64,000 nt of DNA from Lycorma delicatula (taxonomy: Eukaryota > Arthropoda > Insecta > Hemiptera > Fulgoridae), in contig NC_134458.1 in NCBI RefSeq assembly GCF_047948215.1, positions 87,995,260 through 88,059,259 on the forward strand. The letters run 5' to 3'. The position numbers and the translations under genes are program-made. Below are positions 11,493 through 24,974 of the stretch, in pieces. Numbering within the stretch: position 1 is the stretch's first letter; the number at the start of each line of letters is the position of its first letter. Below the pieces are notes generated by a model. That model worked only from the letters and a program-made list of their open reading frames with translations, was not told the origin of the DNA and searched no databases.

Positions 11493-14435
11493 TATTAAAA
11501 TGTTTATAATGTATGTATTTATTTATTAATACTTAATTAAATATTGCAGAAGTTTATTATTTTTTAAAAATTTTATTAGCTTTCAGAAACGTTTCCGGTA
11601 TTATATTTTACAATTGTTTTGTCTTAAAATACTGTTATTGTTACTTCCGTTTCATTAAGTAATGAGTCAATATGTTTTCTTTTGAATTTATTTTGTGGTT
11701 TCTCTCTGCGAAAAAAGTCTTTTTTAATTAAATATATTTTATAATCAGTAAATATATGGATTTTCCTTTTTTGTGAGCTCTTTCTTTTAGTAAGTCTGTC
11801 ATAAATATAAGTACTTATTTTTTAATTTCGCTTTTAAAAGTTTATTATTTTTTTATTTTATTAAATGAAGATTATATTTGAAATACTATTAAGCCAATTT
11901 AAAACATATACATACTTCAAAATTTTTTCATCACTTTATATTATTTTAATTATTTTTGTTTTATATTTATTCTGAATACAATATTATTTTGGGGAATACA
12001 AGGTACTTATTTAAAAGGATTTTAGTTTTGAATTACTTTAGATTTATTTTTTAGAAAAATAATTAAAAACTAAAAAACAGCTGGATTTTTAAAATATATT
12101 TATGTTAAATTTTAAAAAATGCATACAAGTATAATTTATCTTTAATGAGTAAACTTTTTACACTTTTAATTAATTTTACATTTTGTAATGATTGTAATAT
12201 TTAAATAATTATTTACATCGATAAAAGAATACGCTTACCAAATTTCATTCAAATCACTGTTATTGCAGATACAACTTTATCGACGCATACGGATATCGAA
12301 AAGTTATTGCGGAATCGGTTCAAATGAATTTAGTGATAGTAAAAACGAATTCATCAATCAGCATGTCAACATCCAACATTTAATTTCTCAAAACTGGTTA
12401 CCGCTGATACATTAATAAATTATTGAATATTATTAAAAAGTATTATCCACCTTACCAGAAATTAATTTTGAACTGCTACGGATACTGATAACTTGCAATC
12501 AGTCATGACTGTTCAATATTTTAATTTGTTAATTTTATTTTATAACAATATTTTAATCTCCTAACGATGGTCTAAGGACTGAAAGATCTTGAGAAGTTCA
12601 AAATTAATTGCTGGTAAGGTGGATTTGTACTTTTTAATAATATTTAATAATCTAACATTTATGTTATACTTTATTTTCTATGTTATTTTTAAAATGAATT
12701 ACAAATCGTTTATAAATCGTTTAATATTCTCAGTAAATAATTTACCCGCATTTAAAATGTTGTTGTTTTTTAAGATCAAGCTGTAAAAAGTTCTTCATTT
12801 AAAATTTAATCACGTGAAAAATAAATAATTGTATATTTTTTTAGTCCTGTTTACTTTACAACCGATTAATTACAATCAACTTTGAGGTAAAGTTCACGAA
12901 GATATAAGCCGTATTCTTTTCAATATAAAATATTATAAAAAAAAAATTAATTGCACTAGTAAAATTAATCGCCGTTTATTTTTTCTGTTGTTTGATCGTT
13001 ATGAAATATTCCTTAGAATAAACAGGAAAATTGCCTTTTCCTCTCAGTTTCTCATTATTGTTAAATATTTATTCTGCCGTCAAAAAATTCGTATATAATA
13101 TTAATTCATACAGCTCTATGAAATTCAAAGTAAAAGAATCGGTCATCAGATACTATTCTGGCGCCAGTAAATTTATATCATGCCGACCGATTTTTTTTTT
13201 TAATTAGAGATTGTAAAATTTCCATTTTTTTATTTACAAATAAATAAATAAATAAATAGCTTAAAACAATCTTTAAAAAAATTTAATTCTTAAAAAAATA
13301 ATACCTATCTATTAAATCAGATAATTTATATTTTTGCTATTTTTGCTTTTAACTTCTTTTATGACAAATTTTTCGGTCAAGAATGTTAGGTGAAAAGTTA
13401 TAATTTAGTTAAATACTTCAGAAAATCACACAATTTTTGACACCTGTTAATATTTTTTTTACTCGGCTTATCAAAATGAACGAAACCAGTTTATTTTTAC
13501 CGGATAAAACAGCTTTTACTTAAGATGTGCGATACTTATTATCGGAAAATCGTTAATTGAAAAATGCCTAAATCGGTTAAGAAAAATTAGAAACAATTAT
13601 TAAGTAAGAAATAATTAATTGGAAATATTATTATATATTTTTGTGTTGAATAAAGTAGTGTAAAGTTAAAAACCAATAAAAAAGGGTACTTTTTAGCCTT
13701 TCTACAAATTATTTTGTTTTTAATAGAAAAAGACTTAGCGATGAAATGAAATTTTATAGATTAATAAAAGAAGGATTAACGAATAAAGTACACGATATCT
13801 TCGGTATTTGTTTGGTTATTATGAAGTTTCAAAATCATTAGGAAGATATAACGTAACTAATATAAATTAGTCTCTTATTTATTTATGTAGTTTGATACAA
13901 CTTTTTTTAATCCAAGTTGTATTCTTTACAGAAGCCTTTTTTATATATATTTATAAACTATCTAATGGGTTTAGTATTATTTATTGCAATATTTGTCTGC
14001 TCTTGCGGTTTTTATCCTTTAGGATTTCTCTTATTATCAAGCTAGCTGACTCCGATAAGTTTGATCTACCGACGTATTTACTCGATCCTTTTGATTTTGA
14101 ACTACGTCAACCAATTTTTTTTAATATTCGACAGTAATTCCGCACAATATAAAACAAGGCTTATTTATTTTCATTTCTGTATTTCATAATTAATATCTGT
14201 AAAGAGCATATTTAAGAGGTATTTACAAAAAATAATTATCATTGGATAGCATATTTTTGAGGGCGTATATTGTAAATAGTTGGTGATAAAAATCTGTTAC
14301 AACAATTATGATTTGATTAAATATTAATTTATATATTTGTTTTATACACATAGATATAAATGATATGAAATGTATCTTAAAGAGGATATGTCTGCACTTG
14401 TTTCGATCAAAAGCACAAATATTATACCGAATTCG

Positions 14436-14440
<5 letters not shown>
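11493..14440. other. AT-rich DNA, no gene seen
   Basis: About 3 kb of low-complexity sequence with no recognised repeat. Open frames at 12589-12786 and 13892-14137 are F/L/I/N-rich chance readings. Confidence 0.5.

Positions 14441-14484
<44 letters not shown>
14441..14484. repeat. (AT)22 microsatellite
   Basis: Uninterrupted AT dinucleotide run. It generates Tyr-Ile repeats in open frames on both strands, which are not genes. Confidence 0.98.
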
Positions 14485-14487
<3 letters not shown>

Positions 14488-15400
14488 ACGTAAGCTTCAA
14501 ATACGCTAACATCAGTAAACAAATGAATTTCCATTTATTTCATGTAATCTTGTTACTAATGTTGCGCAAACGCAACTGTATTATGCATATTATTCTATGA
14601 AACTAAGTAATGTTTTTATAAAATTCGTAAAAATGGTTTTGTAATTAATTATAATTTTCTTTTGTTTAATTCAGTAATTTTTAATTTTTGCTGAATTTAT
14701 TTATTTTTGCTAAATGGTGTAAAAGTTTAATAATTTGATTATTAACTATTTTTAATCTTTATTAATTACTTTATTGTACAGTTATCTTTGTAATTTTGTT
14801 TTTCTTGTATCTATTCGTGTATGTGTTTTATCATCGAGTAAGCACATTTCAGTTATTATTTTTTTTTATTGTCCTACTGTAATATTAATTAATAAGTAAT
14901 TAAGATATGATTAATGAGGCTAATACATTTTTAATCATAAACTATTTATATAGCTGTTTAATTTACTTTCAGTTCATTTATGTGTTTTAGAAAATTGTGT
15001 TCTGAAATTATACTAATAATTTCTACTGCAGTAAAAATATAAATTTATATATATTTTTTTAAAATTAATCACTAAATATCTTCATCTCTTTCTTATTTTT
15101 TCTCTTTATAAATATACTTTTTAAGCTTTTATTTTTGAGATTCTTTTTGATTTAAAAAACAGTAGGATTTTATTTATAACCTTTGTGAAAAATTCCAATC
15201 ACAGGTTCATAGAAATGAAGGAAAAAATAAATACATTGTGTAGTACAAACTCCAATCGTGTATAAAATACATAAAAAACCAATTAAAATTATAAGATATT
15301 TAATGTTTAAGTATCTTATTTTATTGCTTTTAATTTTATTAATTCAACATATAAGCTTCGAAGCTAGTGCATGGGAATTTTGTAGCATATAAAAAATAAC
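14485..15400. other. AT-rich DNA, no gene seen
   Basis: No recognisable gene, hairpin or element. Confidence 0.5.
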
Positions 15401-15460
15401 ATGCCTGACTGGGATTCGAACCCGGGACCTCCAGATGAAAGGCCGAGACGCTGTCACTCC
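15401..15460 (-). repeat. tRNA-like head of a SINE (fragment)
   Basis: On the minus strand the segment contains a perfect RNA polymerase III B box, GGTTCGAATCC (15412-15422), inside ggtcccgggttcgaatccca, preceded by gacagcgtctcggcctttca. This resembles tRNA-derived SINE heads common in insects. The A-box side (above 15460) is degenerate and no body or tail is visible, so it is not a tRNA gene. The head sequence differs from the main SINE family in this window, so it belongs to a second family. Confidence 0.6.
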
Positions 15461-15593
15461 ATAAAGTAGTAAGTAATAACGATATTATTTAAACCATACA
15501 TCTCTTAATTATAACGTAAATTTTACTTAATGATTTGTTTGTCTTTTTGACAAATTTAACATAAGGAAATAATTTCAGACGTAATTCGGCAAT

Positions 15594-15605
15594 CCCCCCC
15601 CCCCC
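15594..15605. repeat. C12 homopolymer
   Basis: Twelve consecutive C, striking in such AT-rich DNA. It lies next to the dispersed-repeat copy that follows. Confidence 0.95.
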
Positions 15606-15639
15606 TTTCGAGAATATTTTTAAGGATCATTTAAAGTAA

Positions 15640-15900
15640 AATATTTGCTTAAAAATGGTTTCCGACTTTTATTTTCGAGTTAAATAGCGAAAACTTCTCA
15701 CCCTGATTTCCATTTCAAAAGTAAAATCATTTCTTAAAATTATTTTTCGGAAACAAATTAAAATAATTTTTTTATATTTGACTTTTTTTTATTAACGTTC
15801 TAAAACTGTATCTCCACTGTTTTCTTAAAATATTATTGTACGACACGATAAACTGGAACCCAAAGGTAAAAATTTATACAGAATTTAACTCTAAGAAAAG
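15640..15900 (+). repeat. Dispersed repeat family R, diverged copy
   Basis: Aligns by eye with the repeat at 36029-36480: ttttcgagttaaatagcg here against tttcgagttacgggtagcg there, then gttctaaaactgtatctcca against ggttccaaaactgtaactcc, then acagaatttaactctaagaa against agagaatttaattctgagaa. Same strand and order. The 5' part is missing or too diverged. No coding capacity. Confidence 0.45.
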
Positions 15901-16106
15901 AACATAAGTATTTATTTCTTGAAAAGAAAAAAAAATTAATACATTATAAAATTGTTAAGATAATAAATGAATTAGGCTATTTGATTAGTAAAATTAAATT
16001 ATAGAATTTTTTCGTAAAAAAATTTGTTTTACGTTGTTTTTCAGAATTTAAATTACTTATATATTTAATAACTATAGTTTTGAAAATTAAATCGGTAATA
16101 ATTTTA

Positions 16107-16438
16107 CAGAGTGCCCCATAAGTTTCCATACATAAGAAAAATAAATACCTTTTTATGAAGGTCGGTTGTATCAGGAAAAATACAAATCATAAATTATCTC
16201 AAGGAACGTATCACGGATGCCATTACAAACATAAAAAACAGATCTATTCATAAAAAAATGTTTATTTTTCCTATGTAAGGAAACTTATGGGATTATATAT
16301 TCTTCAGCAGTGAAGGGGACAAGCATCGAAATGTGTTTGCAAAACAATGGTGATTATACGGAGCATATTATATAAATAAAGACAGTTTTCAATAAAAAAA
16401 CCTTTATTTTTTATGTATGGAAATTTATGGGACACCTG
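16107..16438. mobile_element. MITE, Tc1/mariner-type termini, copy 2
   Basis: A 332-bp non-coding element. The left end is cagagtgccccataagtttc and the right end, reverse-complemented, is caggtgtcccataaatttcc, extending for about 28 bp. TA flanks both sides (16105-16106 and 16439-16440), so the boundaries are well supported. An internal copy of the terminus in inverted orientation lies at 16252-16293 (cctatgtaaggaaacttatg), so the element has three terminus modules. It would depend on a transposase supplied by a related Tc1/mariner element. Confidence 0.8.
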
Positions 16439-17339
16439 TAGATTTATATTAAAAGATATTAGTTTTCGTAATGTGAGTTATCTTCATTGATTAAACTATA
16501 CTTATGGTTAAAAAAATAATTTTTTATTTTATTTAAAAAAAATTGTTATAGACCTAAGAATTATTATCTTATATAATATTTTTTAAATTTAATTGTTTAC
16601 AGGCCGAAAAATAAAAAAAAAGGGTTTACATAAGAAAAAATATTTTAACATGATCTATATTTGTAATTTTAAATTTATTTCTAATACATTATTATTTTGA
16701 TATTTTCGTATTTGTAGTAGTTTATTTGTTTAAAATAAATAGCTGATTTAAACCGGATAAATATATTATTTGATTTATGTATTTACAAAATAAAAATCGT
16801 AATAATTAATTTTTTTTTAACATTAATTAATAAACATTAAATTACTCGCTGTTGTTAAATATATATTTAAACAATTTTATAAAACAAAAACCATCTTAAG
16901 ATTTAACTTACCCTTAATTATTGCTGCAATAAAATTAATTATTATTTTAAAAATCTACTTTAATAAATAAAACTTAATGTATACAGTAAAATAAAAATAT
17001 GTTAACACATATGCGTATAACTAATTTAAAAAATATTTTTAACTTAATTTATTAGAAATTATAGTAAAAACGATATTAGATTGTGTTGGGTTATGGATTG
17101 TTGAGTGTAATAAAGTACGTTGTTAAATTAATAAAGTATATGTGTTTCTCATAAGTAATTTAATTTAAAAAATAAAACTCCAGGCTAGAAATCTTAAAAA
17201 TAATAAAAAAATCGCACAAGTTCCAAACCTTTTATTATACGTGCGATATAATTAAAAAAATAAAGAGTTACAGCCTGGACTATAAAGCGGATAGTATTAA
17301 GTGTAATGTAAAAATTTTAACGTTTGAATATTACTATAG
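16439..17339. other. AT-rich DNA, no gene seen
   Basis: No gene or element recognised. Confidence 0.5.
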
Positions 17340-17720
17340 GAGTAGAGAAAACAGAATGTATAATTTAGTTACCCTTTCGGTGATGTGATTTTGTGTACGG
17401 CGGGTACTCGAAACTTCACGCGTGTACCTCACTGATGTATCGCTGGCCAGTCACTGCTCGTTTTGACGTTGTAGGACGCCGCTCAAACACAGACCCTCAA
17501 AACCCGCCCCCTCCAAATCGTCTCTTTTCTATCCCTCCCACTACAAAATGGCGGATGAGAACATTGCTCATCTTGCGCCAACAATCAAACTGACACCGTC
17601 TCATTAACTTATGGTCGAAACGATACAAAATGACTACCACCCCACCAAATTCTACTATAACTAACTCACTTACATCCCACCCCTCGTTCTATTGTTGTTC
17701 TCTTCCTCTATTTTAGTACT
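17340..17720. promoter_or_regulatory. GC-richer island, possible promoter or exon (weak)
   Basis: Base composition rises abruptly, with several CpGs (ggacgccgctc, cacgcgtg) and the motif aaaatggcgg (about 17546-17555), which resembles a YY1/Pho binding site. It is bounded by AT-rich sequence on both sides. The 66-codon plus-strand frame here (17393-17593) matches no family I know. It could be a host first exon or promoter, or the GC-rich core of an unrecognised element; I see no terminal repeats. Confidence 0.25.
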
Positions 17721-20700
17721 TTCTTTTATTATTTTTTTTTTGAAAAATTATTCTTTACTACACTCTTCTCAGTAGAACTTAAAATCAGCATGAAATTCAT
17801 TTGCAACAGATATTCCTAATTCTTTCTTTTTTTTCTGCTTCAGCCATTACCACATTTCTATAGCTTATAAGAATAATGTCATAGCATCCATTTTAAAAAC
17901 ATATTTTTTGTGATTTTTTTCGAATATCATTCCACTATTTTAACTTTTTTATTATTATTATCATCATCATTGTTATTTTTATAAAATTATATTACAGTTC
18001 TTTATTTAATACGTATTGTAGGGGTACAATTTAAATAAACCTATTACTTTACTAAAAGTTTTTCTAAAGTAAAAATAATATTTCGAAGTTAAATAATTTA
18101 AAATCGAATTTTTTAAATTATTTTCATTAGAAGTACCTTTTAATCTTGCAATAACTATCATTAAAAAGAAAATAAATATATTCACGTTTTCTGGAACGTT
18201 ATTTTTTATTATTGAATTTTTTGTTGTTGTAAAAACTCAAAATTTTATCAATAAAAATCATTCTGATTAATATTTTTAAAATTGTAGTCGATATTATGAA
18301 ACGCTTTTAGGTAAATTTAAAAAAAAAATAATTTAAGAAATTGCCTGGAGATTCTAAAAATATGTATGCAAATTTTGTATAATATTGAATAAATTAAGAT
18401 CATATGAACTCAGATAAATATAACCTTGCTAGTTATACGGTTTATATTTTACCATAAGTAATAATAACAGTTTTTCTGTTATTCATCCTGCAAAAATACA
18501 CACTGTTTTGTTAGGTAAAAAAATTCTTAGGAAACGATCAAATTGATTCCGCCTTTAAAATTATAAAACCTTAAATCTTTATCGTACTTATATGTATTTC
18601 CAGTTTTTATACATCAGAGTTAAAAAAAAAATCATTTAGCGTTTGAGGATAAAGAATTAGTTGTGAGGTGTCCGGAGTCAGTTGATTTGAATCATATTTA
18701 TATATAAATTAAAGATTTTAATTTTCTAATTTAATATTTATAAATGCGTTATTTTTGCTGCCTTATAGGTCTATCCATAAAAAAATAATAATAATATTTG
18801 GCAATATCAAATCAGAATAGAATTATTTTCGCGTAATCCTGCACAATAGCTCCGCTTACGAGAAGAGCATTATTTGCCCTTGTTATTAATCTTTTACTTT
18901 GGTATTTTATTGTCTTTTCTATTGTGCTATGACTTTATTTTTATTATACATATGATGTTTAATAAAATTTAGAATAAAAAAATGAGTTTTCTACGTTCTC
19001 ATGTAATTTATCTAAATTATTTCTATAATCGCTTTCAAAATTGTTATTTTAATTTTTACTGAATTTGTTTATTAATAAGATTCATCTATTATGCTTCAGA
19101 ATCATTTCCTATAATTATTAATTACTATTTTTTTATAAACAAACCTTGATCCTTCCAAGTAAATTTATAGTTGGTTCTTTTTTTATCCGTGGAATGTGAG
19201 AATTATGTCTTACATCTTTATACTGAACTACATTCTCGATGCTTTATAAATTGTATAATTATTTACGGAACCGAATAAAATATTTATTAAATATTTTTAC
19301 ATTAACCCGTACATTGAATTTCTATTCTATTTATCCGTTAACGGTACGATACACAATCATTTTTTTTCATAATACGTTATTTGTTACTTTACAATTTAAA
19401 AACTATAAATAATATACATATCACCTGGTTACTTCTACGTATATTTCAATTTTTCTTCTGTAACTCGAATGTCATTCCACATAGTTAAACTATGTAGATT
19501 AAGAGATGGTGATATAAATACATTTTCAAACCGGTTACCAGATGAAAGATTTATTATTTTTCATTGCCGAAGCGAGAAAAGCGGGCGGAGATATACGCAA
19601 AACTTAACGGGGACACATCTAAACTCTTACTTGTATCGTTCACCGTAATGAAAAATATTGTTTTTCTTTTATATATCAGAACCCTTTTTTATCATTGAAA
19701 GTACGTAAAATCATTCATACTGTAGTTAAACATTTGAAAGAAGAAAATATCCCGATACGGCAGAACTCGAGTCACATTCATCGAATTCATGTGATATCTA
19801 AATAGAATCATCATCTTTATTTCTTGGCTGTATTTTTCATTTTAAATACAAATTGTTGTCCGAAGATAACAATGTAGCTATCTACCGCTAATATGTTACA
19901 TCTTGTGTGTATTTTATGTAAAAATACATGAAAAAAAATTGGGCTGAAACGTTTAGCCGATTAAACAAATCTATAAACGCAACATACATCTTAAAAAAGC
20001 TAAAAACACAGCTAATTTTATCTTTTAAATACGATTAAGAAAATTTCATGAAAATTTGAGAAATATAGATGTTACGTAGGTCTTCTTAACTACTTAGTCA
20101 TTATGAATTTATTTGTAGTCGGCCAAAGTTGCAAAAAATAAGAAAAAATATACATGTAAACCGCTGTGATAAATATATAGCCTTTACAGATAAATAAACG
20201 ATTAGTTAGCTAATCCTGGTAATTAATTTTAGATTTCCTGCTAATTCCTGATTTTAGAAAAAGGAAAGAACTTTTAAATACTTCATCACCGATCAGTTCT
20301 TAAAAATATTAGTTTGTGGTTTTGCTGGATCTTGGTTTAAATTTAATAAAACGTATATTTATTTGTAACAACTTTAATGACCTTTTTGTTACTATAATTT
20401 GCTCTTTAGGTTTAATTTAATGGCGAATCTGATATTTCAACGAGAAAGAATACTTGCCCCATTTTAATTAGCATTTTGTAATATTCTAAACGAGTAAACT
20501 TTCTAATGTAAATGTATCGTTAGAAAAAACACTATTTTCATAAATTAAATTATAGAATTTTTCCTCGAGTAGTTATAAAAGCTTAAGTAGTACTATTAAA
20601 TGTGGATATTATTGGTATTACAAGTTGTATGTTTATTTTCCAAAAAAAGGGGTTTGTTTGTAATCGTGATTAAGTTGTTCTTTTAAAAAAATTGATCCAA

Positions 20701-23349
20701 AATACGACCCACCACAACCATGTACTGTAGGATATAGAACAATTTCAACCCCTTAACCTAAAACCAACTAGGGTGTACTCTTTCATCCTTTTTATGGGTT
20801 TTTCCACAAAAAAATCGACTGAATTCACCCGGTTTATGTAAGCGTAACAGGTTTGTATCTAACATTGAAGTATGTTCTCTCAGTTAATCCTTCCTAACGG
20901 TTGAATTGGATTCTATATTGTTAACGAAATGATTACAGAATACCTTATCATATATGTTGAATAAAAGTAGGGGAAAAATACGATACGATTATATTTTTTT
21001 TGGAAAATATATAAAATAACCCTCATAATATTTTTTGTTATATATTTTTTCTACGAGATAGTAGGTTAATAAGGTTAATCAAGTTATATTTACTTGAGTA
21101 AATCATTACTGTACTATGATATGTACTTTTAGAATTACGATTTAAATTGTTACGTGATTTTATACTCGTTATTTTATAATCGGCGAGTTTTTGTGACTAT
21201 AAATTATCTTAATAAGAGAGAATAAGATGACCTGTTTATTTTCCTCCTGATTAGTTAAATGATTTTTAATGAAACTTCCGATTTTGATACGCTTAAATAA
21301 TTTAATGTAATATAATTTAATTTCCATTAAGTTTTTTAAATAATTTTTGTGAAAGAATTTTAGATAAATTTCTTATTTTTTAAGTTACTTTACTGGTTAA
21401 TTTTGCTTACAGCAGGGGGTAATATTGTTCAAACATAATTATGCCAACATTCCGATAGAAAGAATATGCTCTATTTATTTATTTTTTGTTAAATAACAGA
21501 CAGTAAGAAAGCTTATGATTCTTTTTATGAAAGAATATTTTAGATCAGTGGCTACAAAAGCATGCCGAATACTTTTTAAGCTAATGTTTTGAATGTTTTC
21601 TTTTAGTTGGAATTTTGCTTTGCCACTAACAAAATTGAGAAAATAATTGGATATCTTTATTCGTAAATTATTAATTTTGGAAAATTGTTATTCTTCCTAA
21701 ATATATTTATTTTTATAAATATATATTTTTTATAGATTATAACTATGTATGTTTTATTCTTTTCCTATCTTTATCAGAACTAATTTCAAATTATTTTTCA
21801 AAATAATTCCTACCGCTTGAATTTAAATTGTGTATTTTTATTATTAATCTTCACACTATTTATTAAATGAAGTTAAAATTTAATTTAAAAAAAATAAACA
21901 ACACACAATTAAGTAAGAACTTTTTATAGAAAAAAACTTCTATAATTAGAAAAACATTTTAATTGTTAAATTAAACAACAGAAAACAAAAAAGGATTTAA
22001 CTGAATAGATATATAAATACAAATTTAAAACATATATAATATAAAAAATAATTAACAAGAAAAAACATTAAAAAACCACTACAAAAAATTAAACACTATC
22101 TATATTCATAAAATGAAATAAAAAAAGTGAAAATTAAAAAATATTTCAAATTAGCTATATACAATCGGTGTTGAAAAAATGGTTAGGTTACAATAAAGCC
22201 TACGTCATCTAAACTTTTCAGTCCACTTTTGGCATTAAAAAAAAGCTTTTTAACTGTTTTTATAATTTAATGATGTCGCAAGGGTTTAAAAAAATCAAGA
22301 TGTAGATTTTGGTAGCTAGTAAAAATTGTTTTTAGTTGTCATAATTAAAATCAGTATATATACAACAAACTCGAGAATAGGTTTTACTTAAACAAATACT
22401 GACTATATTTTCAATACGTTATAGTTTTTCATTACTGCTTTGTGTTAAAAATCACTCCATTGTTTTTAACAGAAATTGTTGTGAAACCTACAAATTAATA
22501 GTTTGACACGCATTTACAAAAGCAAATATTAAAATTTAATATTTTCGTGTAAAAAAAAAGTAAAAGTAAGTGCGAATCATAATTTTTTGAACAAAAAACC
22601 CAATATTAAAAAAAAAAGAAGAAAAATGTTGAATGAAGTATATTTTTCGTAATTTTTTATTTATAAATTAATGTTATTTTGAACATTTTAGACTCTAATT
22701 TTAAACTTTTTGATTTTTCGTAGAATATAATTTTTATATATTCAATACGTGTGTGTATGTTTAATATAAATTTCGAATACTATTTGTATTTCTGTTAGTT
22801 GCATCGTTTTTATTACACCGTTTTTTTATTATTTTTTAATAAAAAATTAATCTCTTTTAGCCTAATTACTACCAACTTATCATTTTATATTTGTTTACTT
22901 AAAAAATAATTGATCTCCTTTTTTTTCGGTTACTTAATATAAATTATATTTAATGTACTCTAATGAATACCGGATACCGTTTTCATTTAATATCTCTCTT
23001 TTTAGGTAAATAAAAATGACCTAATTGCTTTTTCCTTCCGAAGATTTATTATTTTAATAATAGTAATATTCCACGGCAATATTTTTCTCATTTTTATAAC
23101 CTTTTTTAAAAAAAGAAAAAAATGTAATTTATAAGTTGAAATAAGGTTATCGGGGAAATTATCCCTAATGCGTAAAGTTTTCACTAATAAATAAACGTAT
23201 AGCTAAAAAACTCATGGATACTAATGTAAGTAAATTAATTTCCTCTTCTTTCCAAATACAGTTACTTAACATTAATAATTGAAATTTTTAATTTAAATAT
23301 TCAGACGGGAAAACGTTTTGCTCTCTATTTTTAATAAAATTTTCAAAAA
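17721..23349. other. AT-rich DNA, no gene seen
   Basis: About 5.6 kb, the longest featureless stretch. No repeats, hairpins or coding motifs recognised; open frames here are short and low-complexity. Confidence 0.5.
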
Positions 23350-23838
23350 ATGCCTTTAGGTAGATGGTATTCTTTTGTAACAAAATATGAAATTCTCTCA
23401 AAATCTCAATTCGGGTTTAGAACAAAATTAAATACAGAAAATGTTATCTCTAAATTAATTTCAAAAATCGATAACACACTTGCAGTCCTTCTAGGTCTCC
23501 AAAAAACACTTGATACAGTCTACTTTTCTATATTAATAAATAAAATGGAAAGGAAAGGTGTTAGAGGAATCGCTTGGAATTTATTTAATTTTTAATTAAA
23601 CGAAAAACATTGTAATACTAGAATTAAAACTAAGACATCCATACGGGAAAGAATAATCTGCGGAACTCCACAGGGGTCTTGTTTGACTACATTATTATTT
23701 AATCTACACATAAATGACATTACAAATTTGAATTTAAACGGATAAATTATTTTTTCCGACGATACAGCTTTAATCGTTAAAGCAGACAAGGATTTATTTT
23801 CTAAAGCAAATAAAGATTTACATAGTATAAAATATTGA
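23350..23838 (+). pseudogene. Jockey/I-like non-LTR retrotransposon, reverse transcriptase core fragment
   Basis: A single frame runs from 23350 to 23838, broken only by TAA at 23593-23595 and another TAA near 23742. It carries reverse-transcriptase motifs in order: SQFGFRTKLNTENVISKLIS (about 23407-23466), a segment in the position of the first catalytic region (LGLQKTLDTVYFSILINKM), then CGTPQGSCLTTLLFNLHIND (about 23659-23718) and FSDDTALIVKADKD (about 23752-23795), where SDD stands in for the catalytic A/YxDD. The usual Asp of the first motif (AFDxV) reads TLDTV, so the alignment holds. Endonuclease and C-terminal regions are absent. The fragment faces the pseudogene on the opposite strand that begins about 150 bp further on. 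Confidence 0.8.
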
Positions 23839-23984
23839 CCGATAAACTATCTGTAAACATAAGCAAAATAAATATATACATTTTTCTAAAAATTATGAAC
23901 AAAATATTATTAAGCCTAAAGAAAATCCTTTTATAATAATCCTTTTATTTACTTAATTTTTTTTTTCTTCTTGTCCTGATATTA

Positions 23985-24965
23985 CCCAATAAAACTGGTA
24001 AAGTCAACAGACCGAAAAATTTTAACTATTGAGAATGTATTTAATAACTTAATATCACTATCAGCTACGCTATATCTATCATACCATGCCTCAATTCCAG
24101 CCATTTGTTTAGTCATTTTGAACTTTTTAGCCAATCTACTGCTTCTTCTAACGTAAAGCCATAATACGAACTAAACGGCGAAACGGAAAATGATCAATGT
24201 TATACGAATCCGTTGTGACTACTCCCGACAGCCTTACGCAAAAGTTAAGGAGAGCCCTTTTTACATTAAGAATCGATTTTAATAAATCAGAAATAAATTC
24301 CCTAATAAAATAAATAATTTGGCGTACATCCCTACGAGGTTCAAAAATGGCGTTTGGAATTGGAGAATCGTACTCGTCTATGAGAACAATCACCCTTTTT
24401 TTTTTTTAAATATGTACATAGAACTTCAGAAAAAATCTTACATCGGTTCTTTGTCGGTTACAGCAAAAATCCCCTGCAAAATTTATTAAAGTCATCTTTG
24501 TCATCTTCATCCATGCAGTTCGTTTGTAATAAATATTTATGTCGCCTAAATTCACCCACCACCAATCTGGAACTTCCTACAAAACTACTAAAATTTTTCC
24601 TTTAAAATTTAAATATATAATCCGGAATTCGCCGAATGTTTAATTAAAAAAAAAAATATATATATAGATAGAAATGTTCACACCTCTATAAGTACCCGAT
24701 TATTCATATTACCCACTTTTATTGTATTTACTAGAAGAAAACCATGAAATTCTCCGTTTTTTCTTTCTCTATTCTCGTTCCATTGCTGTCAACACTCACT
24801 TCAATAAACTTACGAATCATGTCCAAGTTGACCCTTGTCGAAGCGCTGTTATTAAAACATTACATGGCTCTGGTGCAAAAAATTCCGTTATCGTAATGGT
24901 CTTCACAAAATTCGGGGTTTTCATGATTCTTGTAAAATCGCTAGTGTCTGTATCTGAATTTTTCT
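23985..24965 (-). pseudogene. AAA-ATPase-like protein, broken gene
   Basis: On the minus strand the parts of a protein of the AAA-ATPase-like family (Pfam PF09820 type) can be read in three or more frames. First comes TRIMKTPNFV followed by EFFAPEPCNVLITALRQGST (about 24825-24945), at the place of the P-loop region, with the glycine-lysine signature degraded. Next is an acidic stretch around 24470-24540 (CMDEDDKDDFNKFCRGF), then the Walker-B-like VLIDEYDSPI (about 24364-24390), then RLSGVVTTDSYNIDHFPF (about 24180-24235), then IEAWYDRYSVADSDI (about 24056-24100). This order fits the family, which is common in bacteria and patchy in eukaryotes. The C-terminal nuclease-like domain often paired with it is not seen. 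Frameshifts near 24150, 24400 and 24800 make it dead. Host gene, transferred gene or mobile cargo cannot be told apart here. Confidence 0.6.
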
Positions 24966-24974
24966 AATGCCATT

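Noticed and set aside
14223..14600. 103- and 76-codon frames on opposite strands
   Set aside because: Both are produced by the (AT)22 microsatellite, read as Tyr-Ile repeats.
15401..15460. A tRNA gene on the minus strand
   Set aside because: B box is perfect but the A box is degenerate and the acceptor arm cannot be closed; better explained as a SINE head.
24722..24967. 81-codon plus-strand frame
   Set aside because: Antisense to the AAA-ATPase-like pseudogene, which has the recognisable motifs.
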